Below, piece by piece: positions 26,250 to 34,600 of a stretch of DNA of 64,000 nucleotides; position 1 is the stretch's first letter, and each line of letters starts with the position of its first letter. The notes under the pieces were generated by a model. The model saw only the letters and a list, made by a program, of their open reading frames with translations. It made no database searches and was not told the DNA's origin. The stretch lies in contig NC_010001.1 of the NCBI RefSeq assembly GCF_000018685.1, positions 1,876,001 to 1,940,000 of the forward strand, written 5' to 3'. The DNA is from Lachnoclostridium phytofermentans ISDg (lineage in GTDB: Bacteria > Bacillota > Clostridia > Lachnospirales > Lachnospiraceae). The position numbers and the translations under genes are program-made.

Positions 26250-28037
26250 ATGAAACTGAGGAAGATTTTAGCGTTAGCACTTGCGTCTACCATGGCATTT
26301 TCTTTAATTGGTTGTGGATCAAAAACGACGTCAAATCCAAGTGTTACAGACACTCCAACAGCAACACAAGCACCAAAGAGTACGGACGCTCCAGAAGCAA
26401 CCGCTACACCAACACCTGAATTGACAGAGGCAGCTGATCTGTCAGATATTATACCAAAAGATACACTCACATTAAATGTATATTCACAGCTTGCAAATTA
26501 TGAGGGAATCCAAATTGGATGGTTTGCAGATGTAATTCTTGAAAAATTTAATGTAAAATTAAACATTATTAACGAAGGTGACGGTGTATTTCCAACCCGT
26601 ATGGAATCCGGAGATTTGGGAGATCTTGTTGTATTTGGTAATGATGGAGATCAATACAAACAGGCAGTAGATAAGGGAATGCTTTTTGATTGGGAAGACG
26701 AAGATCTTGTGAAAAACTATGGGCCATCCATTTATAAGAATATGAGTGCTGCGTTAGAAAAAAACAAGAAAGTCTCAGGCGGAAATACATATGGTTTTGG
26801 ATATAATGTAGCATTAAGTGGTGGAAACTTTGGTGACTTCGATTACCATCCTGACCTACGCTGGGATTTATATCAACAGATTGGTAGCCCTGCAATTAAT
26901 ACATTAGAGGATTATGTTGATGTATTAAAGAAAATGAAAGAAGTATGCCCTACTTCAGATTCTGGTAAAGAAACCTATGGCGCATCCTTATTTAAAGATT
27001 GGGATGGCAATATGGCTATGTTCGTAAAGGCAACAGCAACAAACTTCTTTGGTGTTGATGAATTCCATTTCGGATTTTATAATGCAGATGATGGATCATT
27101 CCAAGATTGTTTAGCTGACAATGGTTATTATTTAAGATGCTTAAAGTTCTATAATACTTTATTCCAAAATGGTTTACTTGATCCAGACTCCATGACTCAA
27201 GGGTATTCAGGATGTATGGAAGATTATCAAGACGGTGGCGCTTTCTTCTGTATCTTTGGTTGGATGGCAGCTCCTCAATTTAACACGGATGAACACATCG
27301 CAGAAGGAAAGAAGATGCTTCCTGTAGCAGCAAAAGATCAGGACACCTTAGTTTATGGTCTTAATACCAATGGTGGTAATCGTATCTGGTCAATTGGTGC
27401 TAACACAAAATATCCAGAGCTTTGTATGGCGATTCTTAACTGGTTATGTACTCCAGAAGGTTTTATAACCTCTGAATATGGTCCAAAAGATATTTGTTGG
27501 GAGTACTTACCAGATGGTTCTGTTGATTTAACCGAGTTTGGTTTACAGTGCAGAATTAATCAAAAAACGACTATGCCTGCTCCATATACTGGATACTGGG
27601 AAGATGGATGTCAACAAATCAATAATTTAACTTGGGATAGGAACACAGAAATCCTAGGTGGTGTAAATGGTCAGACATATAATTATTTATATTGGCCACG
27701 TTACTTAAATCTTCCTGTTTCTGATGTTGATCAGAGTTGGAGAGATGCTACCAAGTCCGATAGTATTAGAGAGTATTTATCTAAATTTAACTATTCCGTA
27801 GCAAAGGCGCATACATATTCTGATAGTGTAAGAAGCGATGAACTTGATACTATATGGAATCAGGTAAAAGAATGTATTAAGAATGGTTCTTGGAAAGCTA
27901 TCTATGCAAAGACAGATGCTGAATTTGATGAGATCGTTAATCAGATGAAAACAGAAGCTTACAATTATGGTTTCCAACAGTGTGCAGATTGGAGTGCGAA
28001 TGAAGCTACTCTTCGTCATGCTGCAGAAAATAAATAA
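26250..28037 (+). CDS. Extracellular solute-binding lipoprotein (LplA/YtcQ type)
   Basis: 595 residues, AAGGAGGAA before the ATG. The lipobox is 'MAFSLIGCGSK' (Cys near residue 24), followed by a Thr/Pro/Ala-rich linker of about 35 residues that spaces the domain from the membrane. The large size and motifs such as 'LNIINEGDGVFPTRMESGDL' and 'NTNGGNRIWSIGANTKYPEL' fit the YtcQ/LplA class used for oligosaccharides such as rhamnogalacturonan fragments. The exact ligand is unknown. It works with permeases 23632 and 25167. Confidence 0.87.
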   Translation: MKLRKILALALASTMAFSLIGCGSKTTSNPSVTDTPTATQAPKSTDAPEATATPTPELTEAADLSDIIPKDTLTLNVYSQLANYEGIQIGWFADVILEKFNVKLNIINEGDGVFPTRMESGDLGDLVVFGNDGDQYKQAVDKGMLFDWEDEDLVKNYGPSIYKNMSAALEKNKKVSGGNTYGFGYNVALSGGNFGDFDYHPDLRWDLYQQIGSPAINTLEDYVDVLKKMKEVCPTSDSGKETYGASLFKDWDGNMAMFVKATATNFFGVDEFHFGFYNADDGSFQDCLADNGYYLRCLKFYNTLFQNGLLDPDSMTQGYSGCMEDYQDGGAFFCIFGWMAAPQFNTDEHIAEGKKMLPVAAKDQDTLVYGLNTNGGNRIWSIGANTKYPELCMAILNWLCTPEGFITSEYGPKDICWEYLPDGSVDLTEFGLQCRINQKTTMPAPYTGYWEDGCQQINNLTWDRNTEILGGVNGQTYNYLYWPRYLNLPVSDVDQSWRDATKSDSIREYLSKFNYSVAKAHTYSDSVRSDELDTIWNQVKECIKNGSWKAIYAKTDAEFDEIVNQMKTEAYNYGFQQCADWSANEATLRHAAENK

Positions 28038-28097
28038 AAGATAAAAATTGTAGCTGCTGCATTTACTGTGGCAGCTACTTTTCGAAGGGAGAACACG

Positions 28098-28709
28098 ATG
28101 CAATTATTTCAAGTTGACAGTCCATTGTATAAATTCTTACAGCGCTTATTAGATGTGTTAATCTTAAATTTCTGGCTGATTGTTTGCAGTATTCCGATTA
28201 TAACAGCAGGTGCATCTATTACAGCAGCCTACAGTGTTGCATTAAAGATGGCAAAAGAGGAAGAAGGGTATATTACAAAATCATTCTTTCAGGCATTCAA
28301 AGAAAATTGGAAGCAAGGAACTGTTCTATGGCTTATTACTATGGTTTGTAGTTATATCATATATCTTGATTTTGAAGTGTATTTCTCATATGAAGATGGG
28401 CCAGTATTACTTTTAATAACTGGAATTTTAGCTAGTATTGCATTGTTTTGTTCTGTAATTTATGCGTATCCACAAGCAGCACGGTATGAGAATACGATTA
28501 AGCAATATATTAAGAATTCGAGGCAAATTACAATCCGTTTTATCGGAAAAACATTACTGTTAATAGTCATAGTTACGATTGAACTATTACTAGCTATCTT
28601 TAACTCGGTTACTATATTTTTTGCTATTTTAATTGGCCCGGCTATTATTATTTATACGATTAGTGGAATTTGTGTTAAAATATTTGAGGAAATTGAATCA
28701 AATGAATAA
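28098..28709 (+). CDS. YesL-like (DUF624) membrane protein
   Basis: 203 residues from the ATG at 28098 (GAAGGGAGAAC upstream), preferred to 28068. Several hydrophobic segments are visible: 'LLDVLILNFWLIVCSIPIIT', 'VLWLITMVCSYIIYL', 'VLLLITGILASIALFCSVIY' and 'FFAILIGPAIIIYTISG'. The N-terminal 'LQRLLDVLILNFWLIVCSIP' and 'GASITAAYSVALKMAKEEEG' are hallmarks of YesL-type proteins, which accompany YteP/YtcP importers in Bacillus and clostridia. The function is unknown, but the association with this transporter class is recurrent. Confidence 0.82.
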   Translation: MQLFQVDSPLYKFLQRLLDVLILNFWLIVCSIPIITAGASITAAYSVALKMAKEEEGYITKSFFQAFKENWKQGTVLWLITMVCSYIIYLDFEVYFSYEDGPVLLLITGILASIALFCSVIYAYPQAARYENTIKQYIKNSRQITIRFIGKTLLLIVIVTIELLLAIFNSVTIFFAILIGPAIIIYTISGICVKIFEEIESNE

Positions 28710-28726
28710 GAAAAGAGGCATATTCC

Positions 28727-29401
28727 ATGGTGAAAGCAATATTCTTTGACTTGTTTTTTACACTAATTGTACCAAATTACCTAGAAGAAAATAACGAATA
28801 TGATGTTCTTAAGCTTAGTAAAGAAGAATGGGAAAGTTATGCAGAAAATGATGTACTCTATCAAGAACGAGCGTTAGGCATTGTAAACGACGAAGTTAGT
28901 ATAGTGAAAAAAATCTTAGAACTTATGTCTTATGAAGCGACAGAGGAGCAGATCACTGAGATAATAAATCGGCGAAACGATAGAATGAAAAGAGCTTTAG
29001 ATACTGTGGATGAAGAAATAATTGATACCTTAAGGTCTTTAAAATCGATGGAGATTAAGATATGCCTAATCAGTAATGCAGATTGTATGGATTGTAAGTT
29101 TTGGAATCAATCCCCGTTATCAAAGTTTTTCGATTATGCTGTATTTTCTTGCAACGTTGGTATGTTAAAGCCAGAGAGTGGAATTTATAATTATGCGCTT
29201 AATCGTATCGGAGTTAAACCTGAGGATAGTTTATTTGTTGGGGATGGAGGATCAGAGGAACTATTCGGGGCAAAACGAGTTGGTATGAAAACTGTATTCA
29301 CTGAATATTTAGATAAAAAAGAAGATAAAAAAGGAAAAGAATTAATGTTAGAAGCGGATTATTACATAGATAAATTTAGTGATTTATTAAAGATAATTTG
29401 A
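28727..29401 (+). CDS. HAD-superfamily hydrolase
   Basis: 224 residues, 17 bases after the YesL-like gene. HAD motifs: I 'FFDLFFTLIVP' (nucleophile Asp8; the second Asp of D-x-D is Phe, as in the haloacid dehalogenase branch, where an aromatic stands there); II 'ICLISNADC'; III the Lys of 'GMLKPESGIYNYAL'; IV 'LFVGDGGSEELFGAKRVGMK'. Replacement of the second Asp, which acts as acid-base in phosphatases, makes dehalogenase or atypical phosphatase chemistry possible. It ends the importer operon, just before a terminator. Confidence 0.85.
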   Translation: MVKAIFFDLFFTLIVPNYLEENNEYDVLKLSKEEWESYAENDVLYQERALGIVNDEVSIVKKILELMSYEATEEQITEIINRRNDRMKRALDTVDEEIIDTLRSLKSMEIKICLISNADCMDCKFWNQSPLSKFFDYAVFSCNVGMLKPESGIYNYALNRIGVKPEDSLFVGDGGSEELFGAKRVGMKTVFTEYLDKKEDKKGKELMLEADYYIDKFSDLLKII

Positions 29402-29441
29402 AATATAATTTGAGTTAATTTTATATCATATAATGGCAACA

Positions 29442-29475
29442 AAAGAAGACCCCGAGTTTGAGGTCTTCTTTTTAG
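29442..29475 (+). terminator. Intrinsic terminator of the second ABC operon
   Basis: AAAGAAGACC pairs with GGTCTTCTTT around a 10-base loop, running into TTTTT. Confidence 0.85.
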
Positions 29476-29604
29476 GGATAAAATATAAGTAACCGATGAA
29501 AAGGTAGTAGTCTTATTATAAATATTGTTTGCAATATTTTCTGTCTGCAATATTTTCATTAGCACCGCACATAGATATCTTCCTGACGCTGTATCCGTTG
29601 TTTC

Positions 29605-29943
29605 CTAATTAGGGAAAACAACATTTAAAAGCATTTTAAAAGCTTCTTTCGCATAGACAGCGTGTGGCTTTTTGGCTGGCATGATAAGACTCTCACCAGT
29701 ATTTAAAATATATATAGTACCATCAACAGTAAACTGACCAACACCTTCAAGGACAGTTACCATTGCATCACCACTAGAATCATGTGTACTGATTTCTTCG
29801 TCTTTGTCAAATCCAAATAAGGTAATGCTAATAGCAGAATTTTGAGCAAGAGTCTTACTCACTATCTGGCCTGGTTGGATCGATACCTCATCAGTAAGTT
29901 TACATATTTCTTCGTGTGGTAAATTCTTAATATAAACACTCAT
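29605..29943 (-). CDS. Small cupin-domain protein
   Basis: 112 residues from the ATG at 29943, which has AAAGGAGGA upstream; a longer frame to 29988 would run into the ferredoxin gene. Cupin motif 1 is degenerate ('STHDSSGDAMVTVLEGVGQF') and motif 2 is 'TGESLIMPAKKPHAV'. The N-terminus 'VYIKNLPHEEICKLTDEVSI' fits cupins found in anaerobes beside redox proteins. It follows the ferredoxin by 14 bases, so the two are almost certainly cotranscribed and may act together in redox or oxygen sensing (inference). Confidence 0.8.
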   Translation of the reverse strand: MSVYIKNLPHEEICKLTDEVSIQPGQIVSKTLAQNSAISITLFGFDKDEEISTHDSSGDAMVTVLEGVGQFTVDGTIYILNTGESLIMPAKKPHAVYAKEAFKMLLNVVFPN

Positions 29944-29957
29944 GGTATGTTCCTCCT

Positions 29958-30143
29958 TTAATTTGTTTTGATTGCTCCAACTGGACAATTATCAACAGCA
30001 TCTAATACATCAGCTTCTAGATCTTTTGATACATCCTCATCTATCGCCTTAGCAAGCCCTTCCTCAGTCATTTGAAACACACTAGGGCAACTATTTGCAC
30101 AAAGACCACATCCGATACAATCTTCATTAACATAAGCTTTCAT
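29958..30143 (-). CDS. [4Fe-4S] ferredoxin
   Basis: 61 residues from the ATG at 30143 (AGGAGG upstream). One cluster: C-x2-C-x2-C-x3-C-P in 'CIGCGLCANSCP' and the distal Cys in 'AVDNCPVGAI'. The acidic, small single-cluster form is an electron carrier typical of clostridia. It heads the two-gene unit with the cupin. Confidence 0.92.
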   Translation of the reverse strand: MKAYVNEDCIGCGLCANSCPSVFQMTEEGLAKAIDEDVSKDLEADVLDAVDNCPVGAIKTN

Positions 30144-30255
30144 AATATTTCCTCCTTGCAATTATTTCCTTTTATAGTTATATTATAATATGGTTTGGAA
30201 AATATTTCAGTTGCAAAAACAACAAAGTAACAAATTATACTAAGGGGGAATTATA

Positions 30256-31188
30256 GTGAATCATTTTGGTATTTTAATAAGAGAATATCGTGAAAGTCTT
30301 GGTATAAGCCGAAAGGAGTTATCAGAGGGCATTTGCACGGAAAAGTATATTTACCTTATAGAAAAAGGAGATCGTACACCATCCGTCGACATCCTTAGCG
30401 TTATCAGTGAGCGATTGGGTGTTGATTTGTTTGATTATTATCAGTATCTAGGGTGTAATAATCCTATCGTTGTACGTGATGCACTAAGACAATTTAATAT
30501 TTGTCGTAGGAAGTTTGATTTTATTGAACTTGAGAAGATTACAAATACTGTTATTCAATATCCGGATTTTAAATCAAAACCATGGCTTTATGAGATAGAA
30601 GTCAATTATCTCTTCATTAACATATTTAAGAAGAGAAATTATATAGACGGAAAAGAAAAAATTATTAATTTGTTGAATGACATGGAAGCAAAGTATTCAA
30701 ACAGTTATTATGCATTATTCCTATATACTTTATTAACGGTATGTTACGAATTTATAGATGATTTAACGAGTGCCAAAGAGACATTACAGATTGCAGAAAG
30801 AATTATTGATAACAAAGAGAATATTGATAAGTTTAATATTTTAATTATAGCAGTAAAAGTGTGCTCAATTTCAACATCCTATCATTCTGGTGAATATGAA
30901 TTAGTAATACAAAAAGGAAATGAATTTCTGCTATATTTATATTCTTTAAGTGTTTATTTGTACATATATTATGCGTATTTTTATCTATCTTTTGCCTATT
31001 ACAACCTTGGAAAATATGAGGAAGCAAGTGAATATTTTAAAAAAGGATTTAATAGTCTAATGGTGGAAGATAAACAAACGGATGTAAATATACTATATGA
31101 GATAGAAGAATTTAAGATGTTATTATATCGTAGTAATCTAAAGCAATATAGTATTGATGAATTTTTAAAAAGATATAAGTTAATTTAG
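30256..31188 (+). CDS. XRE-family regulator with TPR-like C-terminal domain
   Basis: 310 residues from a GTG start with AAGGGGGA upstream. Residues 1-65 are an XRE HTH ('FGILIREYRESLGISRKELS', 'EKYIYLIEKGDRTPSVDILS'). The remaining 240 residues are helical and TPR-like ('YLSFAYYNLGKYEEASEYFK'), the layout of Rgg/PlcR/RNPP-type peptide-sensing regulators, though no cognate signalling peptide gene was recognised. It precedes the LPXTG adhesin by 450 bases and might control it. An inverted repeat at 31259-31274 is a candidate operator. Confidence 0.82.
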   Translation: MNHFGILIREYRESLGISRKELSEGICTEKYIYLIEKGDRTPSVDILSVISERLGVDLFDYYQYLGCNNPIVVRDALRQFNICRRKFDFIELEKITNTVIQYPDFKSKPWLYEIEVNYLFINIFKKRNYIDGKEKIINLLNDMEAKYSNSYYALFLYTLLTVCYEFIDDLTSAKETLQIAERIIDNKENIDKFNILIIAVKVCSISTSYHSGEYELVIQKGNEFLLYLYSLSVYLYIYYAYFYLSFAYYNLGKYEEASEYFKKGFNSLMVEDKQTDVNILYEIEEFKMLLYRSNLKQYSIDEFLKRYKLI

Positions 31189-31258
31189 TCAGAAATAGTT
31201 TCCATTTATTACTTCTTTTTAATTTTTAGAATGCCAAACTAGTAAATTAGTACCATTT

Positions 31259-31274
31259 TGGAACAATTGTTCCA
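31259..31274. promoter_or_regulatory. Perfect 16-base palindrome, candidate operator
   Basis: TGGAACAATTGTTCCA lies 70 bases after the XRE/TPR gene and 365 before the adhesin. A perfect palindrome of this length fits a dimeric regulator site. TATGTTAC/GTAACATA, another inverted repeat, follows at 31318-31343. Confidence 0.4.
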
Positions 31275-31344
31275 TTTAATGATCCTATAATTTACTATAT
31301 GATGTACTTAACATCAAATATGTTACAAGGAATTACGTAACATA

Positions 31345-31523
31345 TAATAAAGAAAGGGACATAAATAGTCAGTTTAATAGATTTTTATAAATGGATATGG
31401 GCTATCTCTTAGTAATATAAACCTCTGCAGAAAAAAGTAAACAAATGAATCTTTGAGGTAGCTTAATAAATCAAGATATTTTAGGATTTAAGCTGTTAAT
31501 GATAAGATCATTTTGTTATAACT
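31345..31523 (+). promoter_or_regulatory. Structured 5' leader of the adhesin gene, unassigned
   Basis: Between the XRE gene and the terminator at 31524 the sequence shows competing pairings: GGCTATCTC against GAGGTAGCT, ACCTC against GAGGT, and AGCTTAA against TTAAGCT. It has no open frame. It does not match the conserved core of c-di-GMP-I or -II aptamers as I know them. Together with the following terminator it resembles a regulated leader. Confidence 0.35.
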
Positions 31524-31577
31524 CCTTTCTATGATTTATGTTTGATATTATACCATAAATCACAGAAGGGTTTTTTT
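31524..31577 (+). terminator. Strong intrinsic terminator ahead of the adhesin gene
   Basis: CCTTTCTATGATTTATG pairs with CATAAATCACAGAAGGG (one mismatch region) around a 13-base loop, followed by seven T. It lies 330 bases after the XRE stop and 62 bases before the adhesin start, so it either ends the XRE transcript or acts as a conditional terminator for the adhesin. Confidence 0.75.
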
Positions 31578-31639
31578 AAGCTTAAAAATAATATATCTAT
31601 GTAGACTGATTATACAAAAAATTAAAAGGAGGTTACATA

Positions 31640-34600
31640 ATGGCTTTATTGAAGAATGTAAAGAAAAAGCTATGCTTATTATTCGTTTTGATGTTGGTTG
31701 TTAATATGATTAGTAGCAATATATTAGGAAATACCAGCATAGTTAATGCAGCGACTGTGCCAGAAGACTTTCGATTAACATCTGTTGCTATGACAAAAAA
31801 CGGAACAGAGATACCGTGGGATCTGCCAATTGAGATTGAAGAAAATAACAGAATTTCTCTTACACTTGCTTGGGAGATTGATAACGGTGCACCTCTGGTG
31901 AATGGAGACCAGAAGACAATACCAATACCGGATATATTCATACCAGTAGCTAGTACCCATGGGCCTATGATGATGGAAATAGATGGTGAGAATTTAGAGA
32001 TTGGAACGTATTTAATAGATAATAATCTTCTTACTCTAACCTTTAATGATGTACTAGAGACAGGCGGAAGCTATGAGGATGATCGAAATGGAGAGATAAT
32101 CCTCGATTTTAAAATAGATGTAACAAAGTTTAGTGATGATGCATCTAAAATAATCGATTTTGGTTATGAAGCATTTCGTTTCCCGATTACGGTAAAAAGT
32201 CCTTCAACTAAGGGAAGCCATATAACCAAGAGTGAGACACATGAACTTGAGAATCCTTTTTATGTTGATTGGACAGTTGATATCAATACTAGATTGGACA
32301 TAATACAAGATGCCTTTTTATCTGATCAGATTCCAGAGGGATTATCCTTGATACCTGATAAAATTAAGGTAAATAAACTTAAGGTTTCCTATAATGGAAC
32401 AGTAACCGGCATAGGTGAGGATGTGACGGATTTAGTTCAAGCTGCAAGCGGGACTTCAATTTCACCAACTGAGTTTACATTAAGTCTTGGTGAGATTAGT
32501 GAGGCATATCGAATTACTTATCGTACTAACATAACAGAGTATGGTAAAAAAGGTTATACCAATAAAGCTGAATTAAAGAATGGTACAATAGCATTAGGTA
32601 CTGATTCTAAGAAAATTCCTAGTTTAATCAGAGGATCTTTGATTGAAAAGTCTGGAGTAGCTATTAAGTATGATGGTACTAATTCTAAAATAATAGAATG
32701 GACAATTGATATTAATAAGGCTGAAATGAATCTTACTAATGTACAGTTGGATGATCCTCAGATTACAGCTATCAATCAGACAATTAAAAATAGTACAATT
32801 AAAGTTTGGATGCTTAATAAGAGCGGAGGAACTTGGAGCAAAGGTACTGAAGTAACGAATACCATCAAAGTGCTTAACGGAATAGAAGGTAATGACGACT
32901 TAGCTTTTCCTATTCAGTTAGGAAATCTTGATAAGAAAGCATATCGGATTACGTTTGAAGCAGACATTGATTATCCTACGGACTACACACCAGAAATCAC
33001 TTGTACCAATCAAGCTGAATTGACTGCGGATGGAGAAATAAAAGAAACAGTAAGTAATTCAGTCAAGGTAACTAGAGGTGCTCTTCTTACTAAGGAGACG
33101 ACGGGAACTACCATTAACTATACTACGAAGGAAATTTCATGGAAATTGGTGGCAAATCAAGGAAAACATACGATTACAAGTGCTACACTACATGACAATT
33201 TACCAGTAGGATTAACCTTAAAGCGTAACAGTATCAAAATTAGAATAGGTGGTGTCGATAGAAGCTTATCAGAATTCAGTGTAACTCCTCCTAATGGTGA
33301 TATCACTGGTAGTGCAGCTAATCCGGAATTCACGATAAATTTTGGTAACATTAGTGATGTTGTAATTATTGAATATGTTACAGAAATTAATGACCCAGAG
33401 CTTTATGGTGAAAAATTTAATAATGAAGCATGGCTCACCGGAGGTGGAATTGGCACTGGAAGCGGTCCTGGTAGTGGTTATGGGGGCTATTATGAACCTA
33501 TAAAGAAAGATACTACTCCAAATATTCAGAATTACTTTACGAAACTAAAAGTAGGTAGCTTATCATCATCAAAAAAAGTTGACGGGGTAACTTATGATGG
33601 TCTGAATTATGAAACGAAGACTATGAGCTGGAAATTTGAAATCAAACCTATTAAGGAAGGAATTACGGCGTTAGTAATAGAAGATACCTTCCCTAATAAA
33701 GGGCAATACTTTTTAAAAGACACTTTGAGGTTTGAAAAGCAAGACGGATCTTTATTAGCGCTGGGAACCGATTATACGATTAGTGACCTTGATGGCACAG
33801 ATGTGAATTATCAGAATGGTTTCAAATTAGTATTAAATGCAGGTGTTACTCTTAAGGACCAGGATTATTATATTTACTATAAAACAAGCTTTAATAAGAA
33901 TGAACATCCTGAAATTATAGCAAATCCTTTAGAAGTAAATAGTGGAAATGCTGTTTACAATAATAAAGCTAGCTTTACTTATATCCCGGAGAATAAAACT
34001 AAAAGAACATCTCCATTTGAATCTACAGCTTACTACGACGTGAGCTATATTACCCACAACCAAGGTGACAAAAAAAGTAAAGGTTTTAGTCTTCAGGATA
34101 GATGGATTAGTTGGGAGATACTTGCTAACCATCAAGGAAGAACAATAAGTGGAAGCGAGCTTGTAGTTACTGATAAATTCTCAGAAGGTCAGGAACTTGA
34201 CGAAGATTCCATACAAGTAATCCAATATAAGGTAATTGCTGATGGTACTCGTGAAGATGTTAAAACCCTAAATAAGGGAACGGACTATACGGTTGAGAAA
34301 GATTCCGATGATCTTGGTTTTACTGTGAAAATTGGAGGAACTGGTAGGAATAATCCACATCGAATCGTGTATAAAACTAAGATCGTCGGATTATCAAAAC
34401 AAGAATACACTAACACTGCAACGATTGAAGGGATTTCTTATAGTGATAAGGTAACAAACCCAAAATATGATAAGTTCCTAAGTAAAACCACAGTGGATGA
34501 TAAAATTACAACAGCTTATCAGGATGACGAAATTCAATGGAAAGTAGTTCTTAATGAGAGTCTTTCTGAAGTTAAGAATGCTAAGTATGTGGATAAGATT

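Noticed and set aside
31380..31480. c-di-GMP riboswitch before the adhesin
   Set aside because: The GCAAACC/ACGCAAA/GGGTC core seen at 37587 is absent here; only generic pairing is visible.
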